This document shows, one piece after another, positions 23,381-30,675 of a DNA stretch of 44,123 nt. The translations under genes were made by a program, and so were the position numbers. Below the pieces are notes generated by a model. It was not told the DNA's origin. It did not search any database and saw only the letters and a program-made list of their open reading frames with translations. Within the stretch, counting starts at the first letter, position 1. Each line of letters opens with the position of its first letter. The stretch lies in IMG/VR virus record IMGVR_UViG_3300048091_000096, positions 1-44,123 of that record. One strand, 5' to 3'. This DNA comes from a virus.

Positions 23381-23733
23381 CAGCCGCCCCCGCCGCCGAG
23401 CAGGGTGGTCTTGCCAAGCAGGAGCGCGCTCGGGTCGATGCCGGCCGGGCCGGTCAGCATCGTGCCTGCTGCGCCGCCCTTGTTGGACGACAGCAGAGCG
23501 GCCGTGTCCGGCTTCTTCTGATTGGCGCGGTTGGTGGCCTGCTGAGCCTGGTCGGCGGTTGCCTTCGCCGCAGCCGTGGCCTGATCGGTCGCCTTCTGCT
23601 GCAGGTCGTTGGCCTTCTTCCCTTGCTTGTACGACATGTACGTCGGCCCGCCCAGCACCATGCCGACGGCATCGTTGGAGACGAACGGCCCGACCAGTAG
23701 GCCGCCCACGGCGTTGTTGCTTGAGATACCCAT
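23380..23733 (-). CDS. Small portal-adjacent virion protein (117 aa)
   Basis: The 117-aa product has a Gly-rich hydrophobic N-terminus (NNAVGGLLVGPFVSNDAVGMVLGG), a charged helical middle full of Gln/Ala/Lys (LQQKATDQATAAAKATADQAQ), and a C-terminal GTMLTGPAGIDPSALLLGKTTLLG. That C-terminal pattern (G-x-L-TGP-G-DP-x2-LxLGxxTLLG) is conserved in small proteins next to podoviral portals. Function is unknown; an internal or membrane-interacting virion protein is plausible. Its stop overlaps the portal start. Confidence 0.65.
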   Translation of the reverse strand: MGISSNNAVGGLLVGPFVSNDAVGMVLGGPTYMSYKQGKKANDLQQKATDQATAAAKATADQAQQATNRANQKKPDTAALLSSNKGGAAGTMLTGPAGIDPSALLLGKTTLLGGGGG

Positions 23734-23736
23734 CGG

Positions 23737-24177
23737 TTAGATTCCCTTCATGACAGTGACATCGGCGGGCTGGTAGCCGCGCCGTTCCAGTGTTGCGGCC
23801 AGAGGCGTGCCCGCCCGCGTGTGCCACAGCATTCGATTTGCGCCCCTCGCCTTGGCGGCCTGCTCGGTGGCAGCGATCAGGCGCGCGCCGGCGCTGGTCT
23901 TGCGCCAGGCCGGCAGGACGAAGAGGGCGCTGCTCTCGCAGGTGAGGATGTCCGGGTTGAACACGTGCGGGCCGAGCACCGCCGAGGAATAGCCGACCAG
24001 CTGCTCGCCGTCGAAGGCGACCAGCACGAACATGACACCGCGCTGCTGGAGCAGCCGCACCAGGTCGACGTTCGGCCGCAGCTCGAAGTCGAACCCGGTT
24101 TCGGCCCAGTTCTCGCGCAGCATGTCCATCACGCCGTCGATGTGATCGGCCGCCTCGATTTCACGTATGACCAACAT
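23737..24177 (-). CDS. GNAT-family acetyltransferase
   Basis: The 146-aa protein has the GNAT fold: N-terminal IREIEAADHIDGVMDML, MFVLVAFDGEQLVGYSSAVLG, ESSALFVLPAWRKTSAGARLIAATEQAAKARG (acetyl-CoA binding loop near R-K-T-S-A-G), and a C-terminal ATLERRGYQPADVTVMKGI. It should move an acetyl group to an amine, target unknown. GNAT genes between terminase and portal recur in this phage group, suggesting a virion- or assembly-linked role. AGGAGGGG precedes the ATG. Copy D of the late motif lies just upstream. Confidence 0.85.
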   Translation of the reverse strand: MLVIREIEAADHIDGVMDMLRENWAETGFDFELRPNVDLVRLLQQRGVMFVLVAFDGEQLVGYSSAVLGPHVFNPDILTCESSALFVLPAWRKTSAGARLIAATEQAAKARGANRMLWHTRAGTPLAATLERRGYQPADVTVMKGI

Positions 24178-24219
24178 GCACCCCTCCTATGGGCATGCAT
24201 GCTATGAGGGGGGCTGGTG

Positions 24220-24230
24220 GGTACGTATAC
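24220..24230 (-). promoter_or_regulatory. Late-gene motif GTATACGTACC, copy D
   Basis: The 11-base core follows the terminase large-subunit TGA after three bases (CCG), the same placement as copies A and C. The 42 bases between it and the GNAT ATG hold an imperfect inverted repeat (CCCCTC-ATA against TATAGGAGGGG-like sequence, around 24181-24212) around GCATGCATGC. Confidence 0.45.
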
Positions 24231-24233
24231 CGG

Positions 24234-25721
24234 TCAGGCGTACGGGTCGTAGTCCTTCGGGCGGTTGCCGGCCAGGCCCAGACGCTCGAGCGGGGATTTC
24301 TTGGCCACCGGGTAGGCGAAGGACAGGGCCAGGGCGTCGCCGCGGCCCGGGGAGGGCAGGCCGCGCGCCTTCATGTCCTTCTTCGACTCCAGCTGGATCT
24401 TGCCGTCCGGCCGCCCGATGGTTTCTGGTCCGATCAAGTCGTTGTAGAGCACCTGGTCAGCCTTCTCGATGGCGCCACCGTCCTTTAGCCAGTCGCGCAT
24501 CAGCTTCCAGATCTCGGCGCGCTTGTTCAGGCAGCCCGGGTCGGACGACGCGCCGCCGAACCAGACCAGCTGCCAAGTGCGCCCCATGGTGCGGCCAGCG
24601 CTGACGATCCCTGTACCGTAGCCGGCGTCGATGAACACGGCATCGGCTTCGTGCTGGTCCTCGAGGTTGGCGAGGATCGACGCCACCACCAGGTCGTTGT
24701 CGTTCTTCTCGATCGTGCGCAGCACGCGGAACGACAGGCCCTGGCGCAGGCCGATCACCAGCTCGTCGTCGCCTTCCCAGGCCGGGTCACAGGTCAGGAT
24801 CTTCGGCGCGAACTCGTACTGCTCCGGGCGCAGGGCGCGCGCGATCGCTGCGTCGACGTCGTCGGTACCGATGAACTGCTTGGTGCTGGCCTTCGGGAAC
24901 ATGCCGCGCACGCGCACCTTCACGAAGTCGCTGTCTTCGCCGTAGTCGGCCACCCACTTTTCGATTTGGCCCTTGTTCGCGATCCGGACGGTGCGGCTGT
25001 CCACCTGGCGGCAGGACCAGCGATGACGGAACCGGCGGAAGCACTCGCGGAAGCGCCCGGTGTTCTGGGTCGGGTTCCCGAACGCCACCCAGATGATCTC
25101 GGTGTTGTCGTCGGTCAGTGCGCCTTCGGTCACCTCCCAGATGTCGTCATGAATGGCCGAGGCCTCATCGAACACGATCAGAATCCGCTTGCCCTGGTTG
25201 TGCAGGCCGGCGAACGCCTCAGTGTTCGATACCGACCAGGGGATCATGTCGATGCGCCAGGTCTTCTCGTGCTCGGGGTCGGTGCTGAAGATGCTGGTGG
25301 CGGTCAGCTTGAACCAATGCTTGCAGATGCACAGGCGATACCACTTGCTGACCTCGGCCCAGGTCTTGGTGCGCAGCTGGTTGTCCGTGTTCGCGGTGAC
25401 CACGCCCTTCGTGTCTTCGAACGTGGCAATGGCCCAGATGATCAGCCAGGCCACCAGCGCGGACTTGCCGATGCCGTGGCCGCTGGCGGTGGCCATCTGG
25501 ATGACCTCGTGCAGGCCGGTGATGGCGCCGCTGCGCAGCTTCTGGCCGATCTCGCCCAGCACCTCGCGTGCCCAGTCGTCGGGGCCGTGCGCGAACTTCT
25601 CGAGCTCGCCGTTTCCCCAGTCGAAGGCGTACAGCACAAAGCCCAGCGGGTCGTGGGTGAACCCGGCGATGTCTTCGCACAGCTGGTCTTCCAGCTGCTG
25701 CTCGCTGTTGTGGGCGGTCAT
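24234..25721 (-). CDS. terL: Terminase large subunit
   Basis: This 495-aa motor cuts and packages DNA. The ATPase has Walker A GHGIGKS at 81-87 and Walker B LIVFDE at 181-186. The RNase H-like nuclease has acidic residues Asp312 (TCDPAWEGDD), Asp365 (VFIDAGYGTG) and Asp462 (GRGDALALSF). Length and order are standard. It overlaps the small subunit gene by 4 bases. The type suggests P22/Sf6-like headful packaging, but that cannot be settled by eye. Confidence 0.95.
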   Translation of the reverse strand: MTAHNSEQQLEDQLCEDIAGFTHDPLGFVLYAFDWGNGELEKFAHGPDDWAREVLGEIGQKLRSGAITGLHEVIQMATASGHGIGKSALVAWLIIWAIATFEDTKGVVTANTDNQLRTKTWAEVSKWYRLCICKHWFKLTATSIFSTDPEHEKTWRIDMIPWSVSNTEAFAGLHNQGKRILIVFDEASAIHDDIWEVTEGALTDDNTEIIWVAFGNPTQNTGRFRECFRRFRHRWSCRQVDSRTVRIANKGQIEKWVADYGEDSDFVKVRVRGMFPKASTKQFIGTDDVDAAIARALRPEQYEFAPKILTCDPAWEGDDELVIGLRQGLSFRVLRTIEKNDNDLVVASILANLEDQHEADAVFIDAGYGTGIVSAGRTMGRTWQLVWFGGASSDPGCLNKRAEIWKLMRDWLKDGGAIEKADQVLYNDLIGPETIGRPDGKIQLESKKDMKARGLPSPGRGDALALSFAYPVAKKSPLERLGLAGNRPKDYDPYA

Positions 25722-26188
25722 TCGGCGCCCGTGGTGGGCGCGCCGGCCACGGCGACAACTTCCTCATCCGGAAGCTCGCCACGCGACTTGGCCAGCGCGC
25801 GGGTGCGGGCCTTTTGCATGCGCTGGGAGAGGGTCGTGTTGTTGGTGATGATGACTTCTTGCTGCACGCGATCGCCGAATTCCTTGGGCAGCACGCGGGC
25901 GGCTTCCCACTTGATCGCGTCCATCATCAGCCTGGCGCGCGCCGGGTCGATCTTCGGGTTCTTCGCGATGTCGTGCATGTCCTGCACGCGGGACCGCACG
26001 TACTCTTCGCGCGCGTGCGCGTGGAGCTTCTTTAACTCGGGGCTTTCCCCTATGCGGCGGATCACATTCGCGTATGCGCGCTTGGACTTCTTGCAACTTT
26101 GTTTCAGGGTGAGCCCGTCCGCCAGGCGCTCTATGATCTCGACGATGTCCTGATCGGTCAGCGCAACAGCACCGGCGGTACGGACCAC
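25718..26188 (-). CDS. terS: Terminase small subunit
   Basis: This 156-aa protein should recognise the packaging site and feed DNA to the large subunit. An N-terminal helix-turn-helix (DIVEIIERLADGLTLKQSCK) is followed by HAREEYVRSRVQDMHDIAKN and ARLMMDAIKWEAARVLPKEFGDR, the pattern of Sf6-type small terminases. The start is GTG, two bases past the preceding stop. A charged C-terminal tail would contact the motor. It is encoded just upstream of terL with a 4-base overlap. Confidence 0.88.
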   Translation of the reverse strand: MVRTAGAVALTDQDIVEIIERLADGLTLKQSCKKSKRAYANVIRRIGESPELKKLHAHAREEYVRSRVQDMHDIAKNPKIDPARARLMMDAIKWEAARVLPKEFGDRVQQEVIITNNTTLSQRMQKARTRALAKSRGELPDEEVVAVAGAPTTGAE

Positions 26189-26191
26189 AGT

Positions 26192-26479
26192 TCAGCCCCT
26201 CGGCGAGCAGGCGATGACGCGCAGCGCGGTCTCGGTCATCGGGGGTATGCCACCCGTGATCTTGCCGGCCGCCTTCAGGAACTTCTTCTTCCGCTGCTGC
26301 ACATCGCGCGAGCGGGCCATCTCAGCCAGCATGAACTCGGCCGCATACAGGTCGGCGCGCAGGGTCGGCAGGCAGCTCTTCAGCATGGTGGCGTAGTCGC
26401 CTTTATCGATGACGGCCTGGGCAGCCAGCTGGCCAGGGGTGAGGGTGGGCTGCACGGTGGGCGCTTCGAGCATGGTCAT
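26192..26479 (-). CDS. Hypothetical protein upstream of terS (95 aa)
   Basis: This 95-aa protein is not recognised. It is helical, with DLYAAEFMLAEMARSRDVQQRKKKFLKAAG giving a charged amphipathic stretch, and it begins with a Pro/Thr-rich segment. The ATG overlaps the stop of the upstream HTH gene (ATGA). A second start at 26473 (MLEAP) would also work. It may be part of the packaging module, given the tight spacing to terS. Confidence 0.6.
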   Translation of the reverse strand: MTMLEAPTVQPTLTPGQLAAQAVIDKGDYATMLKSCLPTLRADLYAAEFMLAEMARSRDVQQRKKKFLKAAGKITGGIPPMTETALRVIACSPRG

Positions 26480-26805
26480 GCCTCCAGGGAGTTGGTGAGG
26501 GAAATCGGGACGTGCAGCAGCAGCACCTTCCAGCGCGCGATCGTCGAGGCGCGGCGCTCGTAGGTGCAGATCTTGGCAACGGTGATCTTGGGGATGTCGA
26601 AGCGCTCGGCCAGGCGGTCGTAGCTCCAGCCGTCGCGCTCGCGTAGGTCGCGCATCTCGTCGACCTGCGCATCGGTCAGCTTTGCGTTGGGGTGGGTCTC
26701 GCCGATGCGCAACCCGTTTTCGTCTACCGCAATGAACACCTTGCGGCTGGTGGTCGGCACGACCTGGTCGATGTCTTCGACCTGAAGCGGGATTCTTGAG
26801 CCCAT
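26476..26805 (-). CDS. Helix-turn-helix DNA-binding protein, first gene of the late block
   Basis: The 109-aa product carries a helix-turn-helix at about 43-80: AKLTDAQVDEMRDLRERDGW, then DRLAERFDIPKITVAKICTYERR. This resembles the HTH of sigma-like or resolvase-type DNA binders and HNH-associated phage proteins. It is the first gene after an AT-rich gap with two palindromes, ahead of the terminase genes. It could be a late-gene regulator or packaging accessory. Which one is unclear. Confidence 0.65.
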   Translation of the reverse strand: MGSRIPLQVEDIDQVVPTTSRKVFIAVDENGLRIGETHPNAKLTDAQVDEMRDLRERDGWSYDRLAERFDIPKITVAKICTYERRASTIARWKVLLLHVPISLTNSLEA

Positions 26806-26951
26806 CGGAAAATTCCCATAGTCATTGGATTATGGAAATTTTACAGCTTGATTGGTGGAAATTGTGATAGTTACTGCCGAATTTTGAACAAAATGTGGCA
26901 GATTGATGCAAATTGCGTAGAGCGGGCACCAGGCGATGCCCGATGTCTCGG
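26806..26951 (-). promoter_or_regulatory. AT-rich gap with two palindromes, probable late promoter region
   Basis: This 146-bp gap between RusA and the late block is AT-rich for this genome. It holds an imperfect inverted repeat at 26809-26820/26831-26842 (AAAATTCCCATA against TATGGAAATTTT, 11 of 12) and another at 26874-26901 (CTGCC..ATTTTG centre). A CGGGCA-N8-TGCCCG hairpin near 26928-26950 follows the RusA stop. No clear -35/-10 pair could be fixed. The site is where the switch from early to late transcription would be expected. Confidence 0.5.
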
Positions 26952-27422
26952 TCAGGCGGCTTCTCCCAGCAGGCTGGCCTGCAGCTGCACCACCGGCATG
27001 GCCGTGATCGTGACCACCACGCGCGCCTCGCCGTCCGGCTCCATGCGTTCGCTGACGATGCGCCGCACCCACTTGTCGTCCTCGATCGCCACGTCCTTGA
27101 GCGCGTCGAGCAGCACCTTGTTGGCGTTGTCCAGGTCCAGGCACTGCACGCCGTCGTCCCAGGCCGCGCCCAGCTTTCGCTGGCGGGTTTGCCAGTCGAG
27201 CGGGCGGTGCGGGTACAGCTTCACGTCGAGCTGCACGCGGCCGACCAGCGGCCCGCGGATGCCGGCGGCGGCGCAGATGGTCTCGACGGTCGACTTGTAC
27301 GCTTTCGCCTCGGGCGTCACGTAAGTCATCGCCATGGCCTTGCGCGCGCCCTTGGCTGGAACGGTGCGCGTGGCCCAGTAGCGGTTCGCGCTGATCGGGT
27401 AGGGGAGGGTGAGGGTGATCAT
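26952..27422 (-). CDS. rusA: RusA-like Holliday junction resolvase
   Basis: This 156-aa endonuclease should resolve branched DNA before packaging. It has the RusA layout: ITLTLPYPISANRYW at the start, then CLDLDNANKVLLDALKDVAIEDDKWV at 94-119 with the acidic residues Asp96, Asp98, Asp106 and Asp115/116. A Lys-rich segment is typical of the family. It is the last gene of the leftward replication operon. Its ATG overlaps the stop of a 43-aa membrane protein gene. Confidence 0.92.
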   Translation of the reverse strand: MITLTLPYPISANRYWATRTVPAKGARKAMAMTYVTPEAKAYKSTVETICAAAGIRGPLVGRVQLDVKLYPHRPLDWQTRQRKLGAAWDDGVQCLDLDNANKVLLDALKDVAIEDDKWVRRIVSERMEPDGEARVVVTITAMPVVQLQASLLGEAA

Positions 27423-27550
27423 GACTTGAGCACTTTCGCCAGCACTGCGCCAATCCCCAGCCAGAACACCAGCTGGGCCAGTTTGCCGGCGAGGAACCGC
27501 TGGAACCGGCGGTGCCCGACCTTGCTCACTTCGGTATCGAAATCTTCCAT
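27419..27550 (-). CDS. Small membrane protein (43 aa) coupled to rusA
   Basis: This 43-aa ORF was found by its Shine-Dalgarno (AAGGAG, 9 bases before the ATG) and by the ATGA overlap of its stop with the rusA start. The first 20 residues are charged and basic (VSKVGHRRFQRFLAG). Residues about 23-38 form one membrane segment (LAQLVFWLGIGAVLAKVL). Function is unknown. The gap on its upstream side (27551-27612) holds a GC-rich hairpin with arms 27580-27587 and 27593-27600. Confidence 0.6.
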   Translation of the reverse strand: MEDFDTEVSKVGHRRFQRFLAGKLAQLVFWLGIGAVLAKVLKS

Positions 27551-27612
27551 CGTTCAGGTTCTCCTTGTCGTTGTCGTAGCCGCCCGGGCTGGCCGGGCGG
27601 GGTGGTGCTGGG

Positions 27613-28239
27613 TCAGATCGAAACGTCTTTCTCCCACAGTGCCTGCTTCAGGGCATAACCCATCAACGGCCACAGCTCAGCGCGGGAGTTGTCGACGGCA
27701 ACCTTCTCGCCGATCGCGGCGTCGTCGTTCGCGGGCGAGACGGCCACGGAGGGCTTGCCGACGACAGCGAAACCGTTCTTCGTGGTCATGACGGCCCAGC
27801 GCAGCACCTGGCCGGTCAGCGAAACGTGCTTCACAATCTCGGTGTGCACGATGTTCGCGTCCAGATCGGCGGGCGACAGGCGCGGCGCAGTCAGACCCTT
27901 GGCCTGAATCTCGCGCTCAATCGCGGCTTCGCTGGCGTCGCCGGTGACCAGCTGCGGGCGCTCAGCCCGGTCCGGCTCGCTGGCGTGCTTCTCGGCCTGC
28001 TGCTTCTGGTACGGCATCCAGTCCCAGGACGGTAGGCAGCCGGGTTCCTGCTCGGGATCCGCATGCGTGACCGTCTGCTTGAAGCAGCAGTCGCCATCGC
28101 CGGCGCTCAACGGGAACACGTACAGGTCGGCGCTGAACAGGCCGTAGCCTTTCACGACGATGGCCGGGCGAACCTCACCGTCGCTGCCGCGGTACCAGAC
28201 GATGCGGCCAGGAGTAGGGGTGATGAAGGTTGTGCTCAT
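27613..28239 (-). CDS. Gp49-like protein (N4 gp49 / Sf6 gp66 family)
   Basis: This 208-aa protein ends in the Gp49/gp66 phage domain: IEREIQAKGLTAPRLSPADLDANIV, TTKNGFAVVGKPSVAVSPANDDAAIGEKVAVDNSRAELWPLMGYALKQ. The N-terminal 80 residues are an extra beta-rich region (GRIVWYRGSDGEVRPAIVVKGYG) with two cysteines near 52. The biochemical role of the family is not known. It is common among early genes of podoviruses. Encoded in the replication operon between the helicase side and RusA. Confidence 0.85.
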   Translation of the reverse strand: MSTTFITPTPGRIVWYRGSDGEVRPAIVVKGYGLFSADLYVFPLSAGDGDCCFKQTVTHADPEQEPGCLPSWDWMPYQKQQAEKHASEPDRAERPQLVTGDASEAAIEREIQAKGLTAPRLSPADLDANIVHTEIVKHVSLTGQVLRWAVMTTKNGFAVVGKPSVAVSPANDDAAIGEKVAVDNSRAELWPLMGYALKQALWEKDVSI

Positions 28240-28296
28240 GTTGTTGCCCTTTCAGGTTTTGCTGCGGTTGGTGCGCTCGCGCGCGAAATGGTCTCG

Positions 28297-28449
28297 TCAG
28301 GCCTGCTGCTGCTCCGCTTCCCTGGCCATGCTCCGCAGCACAAGCAGGTCCATCTGCAGGCGCAGCTCAGCCTCCCGCTGTGCATGCGCTGCGATCAGCG
28401 CGGTCTCCTGCGGGGTGCGTGGTTCGATGTGGTCGTGGTGGTGGTTCAT
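28297..28449 (-). CDS. Small His-rich/helical protein (50 aa)
   Basis: The ORF encodes 50 residues: MNHHHDHIEPRTPQETALIA, then a charged helix ending AREAEQQQA. AGGAG seven bases before the ATG and a 9-base spacing from the helicase stop make it credible. It could bind metal through the N-terminal histidines, or simply be a helical adaptor. Function unknown. The 57 bases between it and the Gp49-like start hold nothing notable. Confidence 0.5.
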   Translation of the reverse strand: MNHHHDHIEPRTPQETALIAAHAQREAELRLQMDLLVLRSMAREAEQQQA

Positions 28450-28458
28450 CGTGGTCTC

Positions 28459-29373
28459 CTATGCCGGCAACGCAGCCTGCTTGGCCGCCTTGAGGTTGTA
28501 GCGAATGGGCTGCGCGTCGATGCGCTCCAGGTACTGCTGCGATGCCTCGTCGAACCAGAACCCCAGCTTTCCTTCCCATTCGCCGTGCCGCTGCTTCTCG
28601 CACGAGATCAGGGCGGTGGGCTCGCCGTTGTTCTCGGCCGCGGCGCGCTTGTTGCGCCAGACGATGAAGACGTTGTCGACCAGGTCGGTGATCGAGCTGG
28701 CGCCGCGGATGTCGAACTTGCCCGGCGCTTTGTGCTCGCTCTCACCCTTGCGGACGTGGTGCACCAGGTGGACGTGGATCTTGCTGGCCTGGGCGAAGCT
28801 GCACAGGTCGTTCACGAAGTCCTTCTGGCCGTTGTAGTCGTCCTCACCCCGTACGCACTTCATGAGGCTGTCGACCACGAACTGGGTGATGCCGAAGTTC
28901 TTCTGCGCGTAGCGGAGCACGGCCATCAGGCGCTTCCAGTCGATGGCGCCCATGTGGTCGTAGATCCACAGGCGGTTGTCGGTCCAGCGGTGCAGCTCGG
29001 ACATGAACGGGATGCTCGGGCGTTCACCGGCGTACGCCTGTCGGCACATGCGCTGCATCTGGCGCGGTGCCGTCATCTCGAACGAGGCGTTCATGACGCG
29101 CTCGCCCTGGTGGCACAGGTCCAGCCCGACCTGGGACAGGAACATGGACTTGCCGTGGCCGTTCACGCCGGCCCACAGCGAGACCTCGCCCGGGCGAAAC
29201 TCCACCTTGTCCTTGGCCTTGTCCCACAGCATGGTCGGGAACTTCGGCAGGTCCGCCGGCGGATAGAACAGCGCGGTCACTTCGTCGAGGAAGGCGGACG
29301 CCGGGATGATGCGGTGCTGCTCGGGTTCCTCCATGTACGCGGAGAAGTCGATGTTGTCAGGAATGAGATTCAT
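28459..29373 (-). CDS. DnaB-like replicative helicase (helicase domain only)
   Basis: This 304-aa RecA-fold ATPase is related to DnaB/T7 gp4 helicases. Walker A is GVNGHGKS at 69-76. Walker B is QFVVDSL at 164-170. DIRGASSITDLVDNVFIVWRNK (221-242) is the conserved motif before the arginine finger region. There is no primase or N-terminal DnaB domain, so the host primase or a host helicase loader may be used. It lies downstream of the DUF1376 initiator in the leftward operon and overlaps the 146-aa gene by 17 bases. Confidence 0.88.
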   Translation of the reverse strand: MNLIPDNIDFSAYMEEPEQHRIIPASAFLDEVTALFYPPADLPKFPTMLWDKAKDKVEFRPGEVSLWAGVNGHGKSMFLSQVGLDLCHQGERVMNASFEMTAPRQMQRMCRQAYAGERPSIPFMSELHRWTDNRLWIYDHMGAIDWKRLMAVLRYAQKNFGITQFVVDSLMKCVRGEDDYNGQKDFVNDLCSFAQASKIHVHLVHHVRKGESEHKAPGKFDIRGASSITDLVDNVFIVWRNKRAAAENNGEPTALISCEKQRHGEWEGKLGFWFDEASQQYLERIDAQPIRYNLKAAKQAALPA

Positions 29374-29797
29374 GGGGCATGCCGTTCACGTCACGTTCGT
29401 AGGTGCGGCCTTCGATGAAGTCGCGGTTCTGGAAGTCGAGCCATTCGAGGAAGTCGAGCTCGTAGGTCCACAGCTGCACGGGCTTGCGGATGTCGTCGGC
29501 GGTCGGGATCACGTACACCCTGGCGCCCCAGTGCTGGGTCTCGTGCCAGATGCACAGGTAGTCCGGGCGCTGCAGCGCGATGGCCTTCACGATCGGCGCC
29601 CAGTTCGGCGCGTTGTCGATGCACACGCACACGTCCAAGCCTCGCACCCACCGCCAGTCGTAAGCCTCGTCGGGCTTGGCGTAGACGGTCTGGTTCGGGC
29701 TGGTGATGCGACCGATCAGCGAGACCATGACCATCTCGTCGGGTCGGAAGCCGCGCAGGCGAGCTGCCAGGATGGGCTGGGCGTTTTGGGCAATCAT
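29357..29797 (-). CDS. Hypothetical protein of the replication operon (146 aa)
   Basis: The 146-aa product is not assigned. Visible features are an N-terminal AARLRGFRPDEMVMVSLIG, a Trp-rich centre (YDWRWVRGLDVCVCID), and a charged C-terminal segment (LDFLEWLDFQNRDFIEGR). It seems soluble and alpha/beta. It lies between initiator (ATGA overlap) and helicase (17-base overlap), which suggests it works with them. Confidence 0.6.
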   Translation of the reverse strand: MIAQNAQPILAARLRGFRPDEMVMVSLIGRITSPNQTVYAKPDEAYDWRWVRGLDVCVCIDNAPNWAPIVKAIALQRPDYLCIWHETQHWGARVYVIPTADDIRKPVQLWTYELDFLEWLDFQNRDFIEGRTYERDVNGMPHESHS

Positions 29798-30675
29798 TCG
29801 TAGTCCTTTCCTTGGACGAGTTTCTGGCCCTCAGCGGCTTCGGCCTCGGCCAGCAGCTCGGCAATGATCGGGTTCAGGTAGGCAGGCGCGAACTTGGGCT
29901 TGCTCCGTTTGGCGCGTGTGATCGCCTCACGCAGCAGGTCGTCGGTGATCCTGGGATTGGTCGGCCAGTCGAGCGGCTTGATGGCGTCCGGACCGATGTT
30001 GAGGCCAGCGCGGCGCAGCAGGATGCAGATTTGCCCGATCCGCGTAGACGGTGCGGAGACGCCGTCTACTACTATCCCTTTTACTTCTACTTCTTTACCA
30101 ATCTCTACATCGTCTACAGCAGACGTAACGGCGTCTACATGTGTAGACGTTTCAGCGTCTACACCTCCGTCTACAGTGTGTGATGCGATGAGGCCCTGCA
30201 GTGTCTTGAGTGAGGCGCCACGTGGAGGCGTCACACCCATCTCGCGCAGCTGTGCAGCGAGCTGCTTGCATTGGTCACGCCAGCGCTGTTGACGGTCGTT
30301 CTTGCTGCCTTCCTTGTCGCGGAAGTCGGAGCGCTTTTCCCAAGCATCCAGGGCTGCCTCGGCAATGACGGGGTGGTAAAGGCGCCCGTCTTCGCACAGA
30401 ACCCAGCCGCGCAGGGCCATGTCGCGGACCCTCTTCCAGTTCTTGGAGCGCGACAGGAAATCGAGCATGCGCTCGTCGTTGGGCAGGCTCGCGGCCGGAA
30501 CTTCCATCCAGCTCGCGCACCAGAGGGCGAAGGCAGCCTTGAACTCGTCGCCGGTGGTGAGTCCGAAGGTTTCGGACTGCAGCACCTGGGCGACCTTCAT
30601 TGGCATGTAGGGCATGCCGCGCAGGTTGCAGTCGGTAGGCGTCAACGGCGCTGGCAGTTGGTCGGGTGCATTCAT
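29794..30675 (-). CDS. Replication initiator, DUF1376-type N-terminus
   Basis: This 293-aa protein should start phage replication. Residues about 20-140 follow the DUF1376/YdaU layout: FGLTTGDEFKAAFALWCASW, EVPAASLPNDERMLDFLSR, MALRGWVLCEDGRLYHPV, with the basic KNDRQQRWRDQCKQL after it. The middle (165-215) is a low-complexity Val/Asp stretch whose DNA holds seven CGTCTAC/GTAGACG heptamers, listed separately as the likely origin. The C-terminus (DDLLREAITRAKRSKPKFAPAYLNPIIAELL) is the domain found at the end of many phage initiators. The layout copies that of lambda O, where the origin lies in the initiator gene. Confidence 0.8.
   Translation of the reverse strand: MNAPDQLPAPLTPTDCNLRGMPYMPMKVAQVLQSETFGLTTGDEFKAAFALWCASWMEVPAASLPNDERMLDFLSRSKNWKRVRDMALRGWVLCEDGRLYHPVIAEAALDAWEKRSDFRDKEGSKNDRQQRWRDQCKQLAAQLREMGVTPPRGASLKTLQGLIASHTVDGGVDAETSTHVDAVTSAVDDVEIGKEVEVKGIVVDGVSAPSTRIGQICILLRRAGLNIGPDAIKPLDWPTNPRITDDLLREAITRAKRSKPKFAPAYLNPIIAELLAEAEAAEGQKLVQGKDYE
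30044..30174. other. Candidate replication origin (iterons) inside the initiator gene
   Basis: CGTCTAC occurs at 30063, 30111, 30132, 30156 and 30168, and its complement GTAGACG at 30044 and 30143. A one-base variant lies at 30119. Two of them form the perfect 18-bp palindrome 30132-30149. Between 30070 and 30110 lies a pyrimidine- and AT-rich stretch, unusual in this GC-rich phage, that could unwind. The codons read as Val-Asp repeats, but codon choice is uniform, as if the DNA were under selection. Confidence 0.6.

Noticed and set aside
21695-23521. 608-codon plus-strand frame opposite the portal gene
   Set aside because: It is the mirror of the portal coding sequence, without motifs, and no promoter or ribosome site supports it.
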